This document shows positions 9,214 through 17,108 of a stretch of 64,000 nucleotides of DNA, piece by piece. The notes under the pieces were generated by a model that was given only the letters and a program-made list of their open reading frames with translations, did not search any database and was not told where the DNA came from. The position numbers and the translations under genes were made by a program. The DNA comes from Methylobacterium sp. GXS13 (GTDB lineage Bacteria > Pseudomonadota > Alphaproteobacteria > Rhizobiales > Beijerinckiaceae): NCBI RefSeq assembly GCF_001455965.1, contig NZ_LKKO01000017.1, positions 1 through 64,000 on the forward strand, in the 5' to 3' direction. The stretch's first letter is position 1. Each line of letters opens with the position of its first letter.

Positions 9214-9327
9214 ATGATCAGGAATCAGCCATTATGTGACCGACGCCGACGCCGCTGCACCCAAGCGGCGGCTCCTCGGGCTGCGCGTCGATCAGCGCCC
9301 GTCCGCGTGGTGACGGCCTCGCCGTAG
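9214..9327 (+). CDS. Putative arginine-rich leader peptide of argC
   Basis: A 37-codon ORF, ATG 9214 to TAG 9325-9327, begins MIRNQPLCDRRRRRCTQ. Codons 10-14 are CGA CGC CGA CGC CGC, five arginines in a row, two of them the rare CGA. No good Shine-Dalgarno precedes it, but the proposed transcription start is immediately upstream, which suits leaderless translation. It lies in the 5' region of an arginine-biosynthesis gene and is followed by alternative hairpins and a terminator. A second short frame (GTG 9236, ending TGA at 9311-9313) overlaps it, so which is translated is open. Confidence 0.45.
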   Translation: MIRNQPLCDRRRRRCTQAAAPRAARRSAPVRVVTASP

Positions 9328-9336
9328 GTCCCACCC

Positions 9337-9400
9337 GCCGGAGCGGCTCCGGCCCGCGTTCCTGAACCTCCGCAGCCCTCGGCTCCGGGGGTTTTCTTTT
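9337..9400 (+). terminator. Attenuator-like hairpin pair with U-tract just before argC
   Basis: Hairpin 1: GCCGGAG (9337-9343) pairs with CTCCGGC (9347-9353). Hairpin 2: CCTCCG (9367-9372) pairs with CGGGGG (9386-9391) including one G-T pair, and AGCC (9374-9377) with GGCT (9381-9384) around loop CTC; TTTTCTTTT (9392-9400) follows. Hairpin 2 is a complete intrinsic terminator only 26 bases before the argC ATG. The segment CCGGAGC (9338-9344) can alternatively pair with GCTCCGG (9382-9388), which would break the terminator. Confidence 0.6.
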
Positions 9401-9425
9401 GCCCGAACCCCAGAAGGACACCCCT

Positions 9426-10403
9426 ATGAGCCTCCGCGTCGGCATTGTCGGGATCAGCGGTTTTGGCGGCGGCGAGGCGATGCGCCTGATCGCGAACCAC
9501 CCGTCTTTCGAGCTGATCTACGCCGCGGGAGAGGGCAGCGCCGGCAGCCGTCTGGTGGAGCGCTTCCCCGGTGTGCCGGCCAAGCTGGCCGAACTGGTGA
9601 TCGAGAAGTGGGATCCGGAGACCCTGCCGAACCTCGACGTGCTGTTCGCATCGCTGCCCACGGGCACTTCGGCCGAGGCGCTGGCACGCGTCTCCCAGGA
9701 CGTGAAGATCGTCGATATCGGCGGCGACCACCGCTACGTCGCGGGTTGGGCGTACGGCTTGGCCGACGTCTGGCCGAGCCAGATCAAGGGTCAGAGCCGC
9801 ATCGCCAACCCCGGCTGCTTCCCCGCGGCGACGCTGACCGCATTGGCGCCGCTGCTGGCCGACAAGCTGATCGAACCCGGTCAGATCGTCGTCGATGCCA
9901 AGACCGGCATTTCCGGTGCCGGCCGGGGCGGTGCCGACAGCCGGTTCGGCTATGCCGAGAGCAACGAGAACCTCGTGCCCTACGGCCTGCTCAAGCACGT
10001 CCACATGCCCGAGATCGCCACGACGATCGAGCGGCTGAACGGCGGCAGCGCGGCCGGGCTGGTCTTCACACCGCATCTGGTGCCGATGACCCGCGGCGTC
10101 CTCGTCACGATCTACTGCCGCGGCCAAGCCACCACGCGCCAATGCCTGAACGCCGCCCGGCGCTTCTATGCCGAACGGGCGTTCGTCCGCGTGACCGATG
10201 CGCCGCCGCAGACCAAATGGGCGGCCGGCTCGAACCTGGCATTCGTCAGCTATGCGTCCGATCCGGAGCGCAGCTTGGTGATCGCGATGGGCGTGGTCGA
10301 CAATCTCGGCAAGGGCGCGGCCGGTCAGGCGGTGCAGAATGCCAACCTCATCTGCGGTCTGCCGGAAACCGCCGGGTTGGACGGTGCACCTGTTTGGCCG
10401 TGA
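9426..10403 (+). CDS. argC: N-acetyl-gamma-glutamyl-phosphate reductase
   Basis: Predicted 325 residues. It catalyses the NADPH-dependent reduction of N-acetylglutamyl phosphate to the semialdehyde, the third step of arginine (ornithine) synthesis, in the cytoplasm. The N-terminal Rossmann segment reads RVGIVGISGFGGGEAMRL, and the catalytic cysteine is C131 in ANPGCFPAAT. KTGISGAGRGG and HMPEIATTIERL fit the family. ATG 9426 is preferred because AGAAGGA precedes it with proper spacing; an in-frame TTG at 9399 would add nine residues and lies in the terminator U-tract. In many alphaproteobacteria argC follows rpsI; here it stands alone behind its own leader region. Confidence 0.93.
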   Translation: MSLRVGIVGISGFGGGEAMRLIANHPSFELIYAAGEGSAGSRLVERFPGVPAKLAELVIEKWDPETLPNLDVLFASLPTGTSAEALARVSQDVKIVDIGGDHRYVAGWAYGLADVWPSQIKGQSRIANPGCFPAATLTALAPLLADKLIEPGQIVVDAKTGISGAGRGGADSRFGYAESNENLVPYGLLKHVHMPEIATTIERLNGGSAAGLVFTPHLVPMTRGVLVTIYCRGQATTRQCLNAARRFYAERAFVRVTDAPPQTKWAAGSNLAFVSYASDPERSLVIAMGVVDNLGKGAAGQAVQNANLICGLPETAGLDGAPVWP

Positions 10404-10891
10404 TGAGGACGGAACATCGGCGCGAATCTCGGCCACGCCGTCCCGCGTCCCGGTGAGAAGAACGGGAACGACGCGTTGCTGTCCGTGGTCAGGGCCATGC
10501 AGTGATCGTCGCCCGCGCGGAACGGCGCGGCGTTCATCAGGGCGCACCACCGCTCCGCCGCCATCGCCTCGGGGGCCTCGAAGCCGCGCAGGATCACGCC
10601 TCGTCCATGCGTGCCGATCTCGGTCCGCCAGCAGTTGGGCAGCGTCCCGCCCTTTGCCTGGGCTGCCCAGGCTCGCCCTGAGATCGGGTGGACCGCTTGA
10701 AACGTGCACGATCGCCTCGTGCGCACACAGAGCAGGCAAGGAGGCTCATTGGTGTCGTTCGCGTCTCCCGCCCCGACCGACAGGGCTTCGATCCCGGGAC
10801 GCGGGTGAAGTCGCCTGCGCAAGGCTCTGGAGATGCTCGACCTCCGTGCCACCAAACCGCGACGCACCGGGGGCATGCGCGCCTGCGTCAA
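10325..10891 (-). CDS. Hypothetical protein, possibly a gene remnant
   Basis: A minus-strand frame of up to 188 codons. I do not recognise it. The middle (about 10450-10640) shows roughly 90% G or C at third codon positions and a protein-like composition (GRGVILRGFEAPEAMAAERW and CALMNAAPFRAGDDH), while the N- and C-terminal parts look less natural and the last 79 bases overlap the 3' end of argC. This could be a small real protein with a later start or the decayed middle of one. Confidence 0.3.
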   Translation of the reverse strand: MTQARMPPVRRGLVARRSSISRALRRRLHPRPGIEALSVGAGDANDTNEPPCLLCVRTRRSCTFQAVHPISGRAWAAQAKGGTLPNCWRTEIGTHGRGVILRGFEAPEAMAAERWCALMNAAPFRAGDDHCMALTTDSNASFPFFSPGRGTAWPRFAPMFRPHHGQTGAPSNPAVSGRPQMRLAFCTA

Positions 10892-11002
10892 GCCAGCCTG
10901 TCACGATCAAAGCCGCAGCGTCATTGATCCCGATCACGATTCCGGTAGCACTGCCCGGGCCGTGCAACGCAGGATCGTACGGCGATCGCGATCGGAGCAC
11001 CC
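10404..11002. other. Long stretch between argC and the DUF2059 gene
   Basis: About 600 bases with no gene on the plus strand. The minus strand keeps an open frame (10325-10891) whose central part has strongly GC-biased third positions, as in real genes; it is listed separately with low confidence. The last 80 bases (10925-11002) are somewhat AT-richer and probably hold the promoter of the DUF2059 gene. Confidence 0.5.
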
Positions 11003-11539
11003 ATGCGCCTCTCGACCCTTCTCGTCGGCCTTTGTCTCGGAACCGCGCTGCCCGGCGTGGTGCTGGCGCAGCCGGCACCGAAACCCGCGCCGGCCGCGGC
11101 GCCGGATCCGGCTCTGCTGAAGGTCGCCCGGGAGACGGTCGCGCAGATGCAGGGGGATCGCGCCGCCACGCTCGGCTCGATGGCAGCCCCGATGGTCGGC
11201 ATGATGCAGCAGATCGGCATCAAGGAGCCCGAGAAGGCGCAGGTGCTGGTCCAGGAGGTCGTGATGCCGACCCTGTCCGACCATTACGATGAACTCCTCG
11301 ACATCCAGGCCCGGGGCTTTGCCACGATCCTGAGCAAGGACGACCTGCAGGCGATCGCGGCCTTCTACGCCACGCCCACCGGCAAGCGCCTCGCGGCCGC
11401 CCAGCCGCAGCTCGCCCAGATCCAGCTGGCGGGCATGCAGCAATGGATGCAGGCGGTGGCGCCCGAGATGCAGGGCAAGATCGTCAAGGCGGTCCAGGCC
11501 CATGGCTGGGGCCCGGGCGGCCAAGCCAAGCCGAAGTGA
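11003..11539 (+). CDS. DUF2059-domain periplasmic protein
   Basis: Predicted 178 residues from ATG 11003. A signal peptide (MRLSTLLVGLCLGTALPGVVLAQ) is followed by a Pro/Ala linker and a helical domain with DELLDIQARGFATILSKDDL and AIAAFYATPTGKRLAAAQPQ, the recognisable end of DUF2059 proteins. Exported, function unknown. It is a single-gene unit, convergent with the AraC-type regulator downstream. Confidence 0.85.
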   Translation: MRLSTLLVGLCLGTALPGVVLAQPAPKPAPAAAPDPALLKVARETVAQMQGDRAATLGSMAAPMVGMMQQIGIKEPEKAQVLVQEVVMPTLSDHYDELLDIQARGFATILSKDDLQAIAAFYATPTGKRLAAAQPQLAQIQLAGMQQWMQAVAPEMQGKIVKAVQAHGWGPGGQAKPK

Positions 11540-11549
11540 CCAACTGATC

Positions 11550-11567
11550 CGGTTCGACTGAGAACCG
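11550..11567. terminator. Small hairpin between convergent genes
   Basis: CGGTTC and GAACCG pair around GACTGA in the 36-base gap between the DUF2059 gene and the AraC-type gene. The stem is short and no clear U-tract follows, so this is a weak candidate. Confidence 0.35.
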
Positions 11568-11575
11568 CGGGCGGT

Positions 11576-12364
11576 TTAAGGCGGTCCACCGCCGCCCAGC
11601 ACCCGGGCCACCGTGCTCCGCAGGGCCTGCGCGCTTCGGTAGCCCACCGCCGCCGCCACGGCGCCGGGCGGGCCGCCCTCGGCGGCGAGCGCGAGCGCCC
11701 GGATCACCCGGGCCCGCGCCCGCCAATCGCCGAAGCTGAGCCCGGTCTCGGTTCGGAACCGGCGAGTCAGGGTGCGCCGGCTCGCCCCGGCGCGGTCGGC
11801 CCAGGCGTCGAGGTCCTCCGCCGCCGCGGGATCCTCGATCAGGCCGAGACAGACCCGGCGCAGGCGGGCATCCCGGGGCAGCGGCAGGGTGAGCGGCGTC
11901 TCCGGGGCGCGGCCGATCTCGTCGAGCACCAGGGCGGCGAGGTGGCCACCGCGGCCGGCCTCATCGTACAGAACCGGTTCTTCCGCGAGGGCGGTCAAGG
12001 CTGCGGCGAGGAGCGGCGAGACCGCGATCACACGGCAGAACATCGGAAACGAATCCACGGCGGCCGGGTCGAGATAGGCCGTGCACAAGGCCACCGGCCC
12101 ATGGGTCACCGTGGCATGCGGCAGGCGCGGCGGGATCCAGAGGGCGTGCCCCTCGGGGACCACCCAGGTGCCGTCCTCGGCCGAGGCGCTCATCAGCCCG
12201 GCCGTCGCATAGAGGAGCTGAGCCCGGATATGGAAATGCAGGCCGGTGCCGCTCCCGGCCGGCAGCGGCTTGCGCACGACCGCAACCGGCCGCGGCACAT
12301 GCTGATAGTCCGACGCGGCGGTCGACCGCGGCGCAACCGTCAATTTTGGCCCGTTCGCATCCAT
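11576..12364 (-). CDS. AraC-family transcriptional regulator with cupin sensor domain
   Basis: Predicted 262 residues from ATG 12364; an in-frame ATG at 12400 would leave only 26 bases to the divergent gene and adds an unlike N-terminus. The N-terminal half is a cupin (GSGTGLHFHIRAQLLYATAG, WVVPEGHALWIPPRLPHAT), the C-terminal half an AraC helix-turn-helix (LDAWADRAGASRRTLTRRF, TGLSFGDWRARARVIRAL). Members sense a small ligand and commonly control the neighbouring divergent gene, here the MFS transporter at 12427; that target is inferred from position only. Confidence 0.88.
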   Translation of the reverse strand: MDANGPKLTVAPRSTAASDYQHVPRPVAVVRKPLPAGSGTGLHFHIRAQLLYATAGLMSASAEDGTWVVPEGHALWIPPRLPHATVTHGPVALCTAYLDPAAVDSFPMFCRVIAVSPLLAAALTALAEEPVLYDEAGRGGHLAALVLDEIGRAPETPLTLPLPRDARLRRVCLGLIEDPAAAEDLDAWADRAGASRRTLTRRFRTETGLSFGDWRARARVIRALALAAEGGPPGAVAAAVGYRSAQALRSTVARVLGGGGPP

Positions 12365-12426
12365 ATCCGGCCCGACGCCTCTATCGGGCCAGGCTATCAA
12401 GGGTCGATCCTGGAGGATACGCCGCG

Positions 12427-13623
12427 ATGGATGCCGAAACCCTGTCCCGCCGCACGCTGCGTTTCGTCAACGTCGCGCATGCCCTCGACCATTTCGTGCT
12501 GCTGATCTACCCGACCGCGGTCATCGCCATCGCGGCCCAGACCGGGCTCGGTTACGGCGAGCTGATCGGGCTCGCCACCGGTGCCTTCGTCGCCTTCGGC
12601 CTGTGCTCACTGCCGATGGGCTGGCTGGCGGATCGGTTCGGCCGACGCACCATGCTGGCGGTGTTCTTTTTCGGCTACGGCCTGTCCTGCCTGGGGGTGG
12701 CAAGCGCCACGACCCCGTTGAGCTTCGCGCTGTGGCTGTGCGTCCTCGGCCTCGCCTCGGCGATCTACCACCCGGTCGGCTCGACCATGCTGGTGACCCA
12801 TGCCCGCCGGCTCGGGCGGGACCTCGGTGTCAACGGCGTCTGGGGCAATCTCGGCGCCGCCTCGGCCTCGGGGGTGACCGCGCTGCTCGCCACCACCGTC
12901 GGCTGGCGGGCGGCCTTCGTGGTGCCGGGCCTCGTCTGCCTCGCCTGCGGGACCGCCTTCCTGGCCTTGGTCCCGGGTGACGGCGAAGCCGGCGGCAAGA
13001 AGGCCGGGATCGCGGCCGCGATCACGGTGAGCCGGCCCTGGGCGCTGATGGCCCTGTACGCCCTGGCGATCTTCGCGGGCGGCGTCACCTTCAACCTGAC
13101 CACGATCAGCCTGCCCAAGGTGATCGACGAGGGCGTCGGCCACGCCCTGCCGCTGGCGCTGATCGGCTCGCTCGCCACCGTGGTCTTCCTGTTCGGCGCG
13201 CTGATGCAACTCGCCATGGGTCGGCTGATCGACCGGTTCAGCCTGCCGTCCCTGTTCGTCACCCTCTCGGTGTTGCAGCCCCTTGGGCTCGGGCTCGCGG
13301 CGCTCACCACCGGCCTGCCGCTGCTCGCCGGGCTGATGCTGGCCATGACGGCGATCTACGGCCAGGTGGTGATCAACGACGCGATGATCGCCCGCTACGT
13401 GCCCCCGGCCTACCGGGCCCGGGCCTACAGCGTGCGCTACTTCGTGGGCTTCACCGCCAGCGGCTTCGTGGTCCCGGCGATCGCGGTCCTGCACGACCGC
13501 GGCGGCTTCGCCCTGGTGCTCGGCATCGCGGCCGCCAGCGTCGCGGTGATCTGGCTCTCGGCGCTCGGCTTCCTGCGGGTGACGCAGGCGGGACCGAGAA
13601 CCGAGCTCGCGGCGGCGGAGTAG
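12427..13623 (+). CDS. Major facilitator superfamily transporter
   Basis: Predicted 398 residues, about 12 membrane segments. ATG 12427 is chosen because GGAGGA lies at 12412-12417 and because upstream in-frame residues are Arg-rich and unlike an MFS start. The loop 2-3 signature appears as GWLADRFGRRTMLAVFFF, and helices such as LALWLCVLGLASAIYHP-type stretches follow. The substrate is unknown; a drug or metabolite exporter is likely from the divergent AraC regulator. Confidence 0.88.
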   Translation: MDAETLSRRTLRFVNVAHALDHFVLLIYPTAVIAIAAQTGLGYGELIGLATGAFVAFGLCSLPMGWLADRFGRRTMLAVFFFGYGLSCLGVASATTPLSFALWLCVLGLASAIYHPVGSTMLVTHARRLGRDLGVNGVWGNLGAASASGVTALLATTVGWRAAFVVPGLVCLACGTAFLALVPGDGEAGGKKAGIAAAITVSRPWALMALYALAIFAGGVTFNLTTISLPKVIDEGVGHALPLALIGSLATVVFLFGALMQLAMGRLIDRFSLPSLFVTLSVLQPLGLGLAALTTGLPLLAGLMLAMTAIYGQVVINDAMIARYVPPAYRARAYSVRYFVGFTASGFVVPAIAVLHDRGGFALVLGIAAASVAVIWLSALGFLRVTQAGPRTELAAAE

Positions 13624-13689
13624 GCCGGCAGTTTGCCGCCCCAGGCCTCCGCTGCTACGCGGCGGCGGTTCCGAGCTGCGAGCCCGCCC

Positions 13690-14211
13690 TTGACCACACT
13701 CTCCCTCGTGATCCGGCCCGAGCGGCCCGAGGACGACCCCGCGATCGAGCGCCTCCAGGCACGGGCCTTCGGTCCCGGACGGTTCGCCCGCACCGCCTAC
13801 CGGCTGCGGGAAGGTGCGGCGGAGCGGATCGACCTGGGCGTGACCGCCTCGGTCGGCAGTTTCCTGGTGGGTTCGGTGCGGATGGGTCCGGTGCGCACCG
13901 GGAGCGTGCCCTTCGTCATGCTCGGCCCCCTGGCGGTGGACCCGAGCTTCGCGGGCCGCGGCATCGGCAGCACCCTGACCCGCGCGGGTGTCGAGGCAGC
14001 ACGGCAGGCCGGCGAGGGCCTGGTGATCCTGGTGGGGGACGCGCCTTATTACACCCGCTTCGGCTTCACCCGGATCCCGCCGGGCCGCCTCACCCTGCCG
14101 GGACCGGTGGACCCGACCCGGCTCCTGTGGCTGGAATTGGCCGACGGGTTCTGCGAGGGGGTGTCGGGGCTGGTCGAGGCGGTGCGCCCGTCGAGCACGA
14201 CGGGCGTTTGA
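13690..14211 (+). CDS. GNAT-family N-acetyltransferase
   Basis: Predicted 173 residues from TTG 13690 (LTTLSLVIRPERPEDDPAIE); a GTG at 13708 is an alternative. The acetyl-CoA site is VDPSFAGRGIGSTLTRAGVE (Q/RxxGxG/A), and GDAPYYTRFGFTRIPPG is the common motif B tail of YhbS-type acetyltransferases. The acceptor is unknown. It stands 66 bases after the MFS gene and may be co-transcribed. Confidence 0.82.
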   Translation: MTTLSLVIRPERPEDDPAIERLQARAFGPGRFARTAYRLREGAAERIDLGVTASVGSFLVGSVRMGPVRTGSVPFVMLGPLAVDPSFAGRGIGSTLTRAGVEAARQAGEGLVILVGDAPYYTRFGFTRIPPGRLTLPGPVDPTRLLWLELADGFCEGVSGLVEAVRPSSTTGV

Positions 14212-14289
14212 CGAGTCTGGGATTCGAAAGATCCGCGCGCTTTTCGAGAGCAGGGCCGAGCCCGTCGAATACCCCGCTTCGGTTCCGTT

Positions 14290-15018
14290 CTAGGCCTGTG
14301 GCTCGAGACGCCCCTCGATCAGACGCACATATTCGGCTTCCGCAACGCCGTAGCCGTCGCCGGCGCAGTCGAGCAGCCCCTCGCGATCGAGCACTTCGAC
14401 GCTCCCGCGGCGCTTCCGCACGAACCCGTCGGTCTCCAGGGTTCTGAGGGCCGCGGTCACGCCCGGACGCTCGACGCCCAGCATGAACGACATGAAATCC
14501 TGCGTGACGGTGATCTGGTTGCCGTCGATCCGGTCGTGGCACATCAGCAACCATCGGGCGAGGCGGGTCGCGGTGTTGCCCCGCGCATTGGCGAAGGCCG
14601 TCTGGGCCGTCTGGACGAACTGCGCCTGGATGAAGCGATGCAGCAGCCGGCGTAGGGTCGGGCGCCGTTCCACCTCGCTCCGCAGCACCGCCACGTCGAT
14701 GCTCAGCATGTGACCGGCCATCTGCACGAAGTGGGTGTGCGGGCTGCGGTCATCGTCGAGCAGGATGGGGGCGGCGCCGACGAGACCCTCCCGGCCGATC
14801 AGTCCGATCTCGACCCGGCCGCTCGGCTCATCGTTGGTGATCGAGACGAATCCCGCCTCCGGGAAGAAGACGGTTTCGATCGTCGTGTGGGAGGGGATCA
14901 GGACGTGCCGCAGGGCCATGTCCTGACTGCGCAGCGCCGGCTGCAGGGCCGCGAAATCCTCCGGTGGAAGCGCACGGAGAAGGCGATTTCGGACCCCGGA
15001 TTGCGGGAGGATGGACAT
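14290..15018 (-). CDS. Crp/Fnr-family transcriptional regulator
   Basis: Predicted 242 residues from ATG 15018 (MSILPQSGVRNRLLRALPPE); the open frame extends to 15060 but the extra 14 residues are atypical. Residues about 10-120 form the cyclic-nucleotide-binding-like beta barrel (VFFPEAGFVSITNDEPSGRV, IGLIGREGLVGAAP), and about 150-225 the winged helix (ITVTQDFMSFMLGVERPGVT, LRTLETDGFVRKRRGSVEV). There are no N-terminal Fnr-type cysteines, so oxygen sensing by a 4Fe-4S cluster is unlikely. Methylobacteria carry many such regulators; the target is unknown. Confidence 0.87.
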   Translation of the reverse strand: MSILPQSGVRNRLLRALPPEDFAALQPALRSQDMALRHVLIPSHTTIETVFFPEAGFVSITNDEPSGRVEIGLIGREGLVGAAPILLDDDRSPHTHFVQMAGHMLSIDVAVLRSEVERRPTLRRLLHRFIQAQFVQTAQTAFANARGNTATRLARWLLMCHDRIDGNQITVTQDFMSFMLGVERPGVTAALRTLETDGFVRKRRGSVEVLDREGLLDCAGDGYGVAEAEYVRLIEGRLEPQA

Positions 15019-15218
15019 GGTGCTCGCCTGCGACGGGCAAGAGCACAGAGCGTCCCTCAATCACCAGCGCCCGAATTGTGGCCGGCGATCAGCATCAAGT
15101 GGTGTTTTTCGCAAGACCTGCAAGTGTTACGGAAAGAGCGTACAAGTTTTACAAAATACGCTTTCCAACATCGCTCACCGCCGACCAAATAAATAACAAA
15201 CGTTGGATTTGGTGCGGT

Positions 15219-15473
15219 CTATCTGCGGGCGGAATCGTGGGCTTGTGCCTTCAAAATCTCTTGGACGCACGCGAACACCGCTCTTCGATCCTCGGGGGCT
15301 CGGATCGCGAGCCACATCTGCAGAAGCTGAGCGGTGTGCCCGACCGAAGGTCCATCGGGGGCTTCGAAGAAGAGATCCGTCGAACAGCCGAGCACCGCCG
15401 CCAGATCATTGAGCCAACCCGACGTCCGAGCGGGTGCCAGCGCATTCAAGGCGTTCGGGGTCTTCATATCCAT
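15219..15473 (-). CDS. Small protein resembling the C-terminus of XRE-type regulators
   Basis: Predicted 84 residues starting MDMKTPNALNALAPARTSG. LNDLAAVLGCSTDLFFEAP is the typical last helices of a Cro/C1 helix-turn-helix (AxxLGCSxDxLF), followed by an alpha-helical tail LLQMWLAIRAPEDRRAVFAC. The DNA-recognition helices themselves appear to be missing, so it may be a truncated regulator or a small protein that acts by pairing. It lies in AT-richer DNA than its neighbours. Confidence 0.5.
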   Translation of the reverse strand: MDMKTPNALNALAPARTSGWLNDLAAVLGCSTDLFFEAPDGPSVGHTAQLLQMWLAIRAPEDRRAVFACVQEILKAQAHDSARR

Positions 15474-15645
15474 TTCGGAGTCTCGATCAATAAATCCCGT
15501 CGCAGCGGCGACGAATGCATCTTATCACTGTAGATCGGGTTGCAAAACCGTAATTAAAATACAATAATTCAAGAGATAGAGATCTGAATGTAAATTTTTT
15601 ACATTCGAGAACCCGCCCTTGAACATCTTACAAATTGGATTTGCA
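15474..15645. other. AT-rich intergenic DNA
   Basis: The stretch 15530-15645 contains runs such as GTAATTAAAATACAATAATTC and is far poorer in GC than the surroundings. It lies between divergent small ORFs and probably contains promoters; no repeat or RNA gene is recognised. Confidence 0.4.
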
Positions 15646-15876
15646 ATGAATCGGGCCTCTGATCTGGATGCTGTAGCAGATGCATGTATTGCCGCCCATG
15701 CCGTCATCACCGAACACGGCACACCTCAGATGAAGATGCTGAGCCGGGTTCTGCTGCACATCGTCGGCAAAGAGATCGCACGGAACCTGTCATCCGCGCA
15801 GCACGAGGGCGATCTGGCGCGGCACGAGCGGATCACGCCCGTCGCAGCGCCAGGGCCGCGATCAAGCCGGCCGTGA
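15646..15876 (+). CDS. Small hypothetical protein
   Basis: Predicted 76 residues from ATG 15646 (MNRASDLDAVADACIAAHAV); an in-frame TTG at 15619 is an alternative. The composition is helical (MKMLSRVLLHIVGKEIARNL) and the last 15 codons overlap the 3' end of the convergent exporter gene at 15833. Not recognised. The sequence looks protein-like but no motif allows a function. Confidence 0.4.
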   Translation: MNRASDLDAVADACIAAHAVITEHGTPQMKMLSRVLLHIVGKEIARNLSSAQHEGDLARHERITPVAAPGPRSSRP

Positions 15877-17050
15877 GCAGCGCCAGGGCCACGGGGGTCG
15901 CCGACGTCGCAGGCCAAGCCGAGGCCGCAACCGTGAACAAAGCCCCGAAGGTCATTTGCGTGAAGCCGTAGAGGCTGGAGGCCGAGCCCGCCGCGTGCGG
16001 ATCGACGTTCATCAGACCGGCCACCGCGTTGGGGCTGAGCAGGCCGACCCCGACCGCGTAAGCAAACAGCGGCACGATCAGGCTGACGACGCCGAGCATT
16101 CCGGTCCGGTCGACCAGCAACAACGCCAGGGCTGACGCTATGCAGAGAAGATTGCCGCTGCGCGCCGCCTGCCGGATAGGCACCCGGCTCGCGAGACGGC
16201 TCGCCATTACCGCGCCCCCGACCATGCCGAACACCACGATCAGGCAATCGAACCCCACCTCCTGCGATGAGCGCCCGAGCCGGTCGACGAGCAGGAACGG
16301 CGCCACCGCCAGAAAGGCGTAGAGGCTGGTTCCGCCGCAGGCTCCCGCGACCAGGTAGGCGCGGAACACCGGCACCTTCACGAGCCGCACATAGCCCGCC
16401 AGGATCGCCCCGAAGCCGGGCAGTGCCACCTTGTGCCGGTTGGTCTCCGGCAGGGTGAACACCACCACGGCGCCGAGCAAAGCGACGATCCCGGCGAGCA
16501 CCACGAACACGGCGCGCCAGCCGAACGCCTCGTTCACCACCCCGCCGATCGCCGGTGCCAGGGCCGGCGTGAGCGTCATCGCGGTGGTGAGGATCGCGAG
16601 CTTCCTGGCCGCGTCCTCTCGGGTGGAGACGTCCCGCACCATGGCCCGGCCGATCACCAGGGAGCCGCAGGCCCCGAGCGATTGCAGAACCCGCGCCACC
16701 AGCAGCACGCCGATATTCTGGGCCGGGATCGCCAGCAGCAGCCCGGCCAGGTAGAGACCCAGCCCGCCGATCAGGATCGGCCGTCTGCCGAACCGGTCCG
16801 AGAGCGGGCCGTAGAGAAGCTGACCGCCCGCGAGCCCGACCAGATAGACCGTGATGGTGAGCTGCGCGGCGGCCGTCGTGGTGCCGAGATCCGCGGCGGC
16901 GGTGGCGAGCGCGGGCACGAAGATGTGCAGCGCCACCGTGCCGGTCATGGTCACGGCGACCAGCAACGGCAGGGGCGCTCGGCGCCCCGCCGGGTCGGGA
17001 CTTCGATCGGGCAAGAGGATTCCTTCGCGGTGTCTGACCCGGGCTGACAT
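15833..17050 (-). CDS. Bcr/CflA-family drug-resistance MFS transporter
   Basis: Predicted 405 residues. The first membrane segment ALHIFVPALATAAADLGTT and YLVGLAGGQLLYGPLSDRFG (with the G-x-L-S-D-R-F-G-R-R loop) are hallmarks of Bcr/CflA exporters, proton antiporters for drugs or small metabolites in the inner membrane. About 12 helices are visible. A start further in, such as a codon near residue 25, cannot be excluded because the first 24 residues are polar. Confidence 0.88.
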   Translation of the reverse strand: MSARVRHREGILLPDRSPDPAGRRAPLPLLVAVTMTGTVALHIFVPALATAAADLGTTTAAAQLTITVYLVGLAGGQLLYGPLSDRFGRRPILIGGLGLYLAGLLLAIPAQNIGVLLVARVLQSLGACGSLVIGRAMVRDVSTREDAARKLAILTTAMTLTPALAPAIGGVVNEAFGWRAVFVVLAGIVALLGAVVVFTLPETNRHKVALPGFGAILAGYVRLVKVPVFRAYLVAGACGGTSLYAFLAVAPFLLVDRLGRSSQEVGFDCLIVVFGMVGGAVMASRLASRVPIRQAARSGNLLCIASALALLLVDRTGMLGVVSLIVPLFAYAVGVGLLSPNAVAGLMNVDPHAAGSASSLYGFTQMTFGALFTVAASAWPATSATPVALALLTAGLIAALALRRA

Positions 17051-17075
17051 CGGGTCGCGGCCGCCTCAAGGCAAA

Positions 17076-17095
17076 GGTCGGGCCTGAACCCGACC
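17076..17095 (-). terminator. Hairpin downstream of the cytochrome c gene
   Basis: GGTCGGG and CCCGACC pair around a 6-base loop, and on the minus strand the stem is followed by TTTGCCTT. This fits a weak intrinsic terminator for the cytochrome gene ending at 17109. Confidence 0.5.
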
Positions 17096-17108
17096 AGTTC
17101 CCCCGCCC

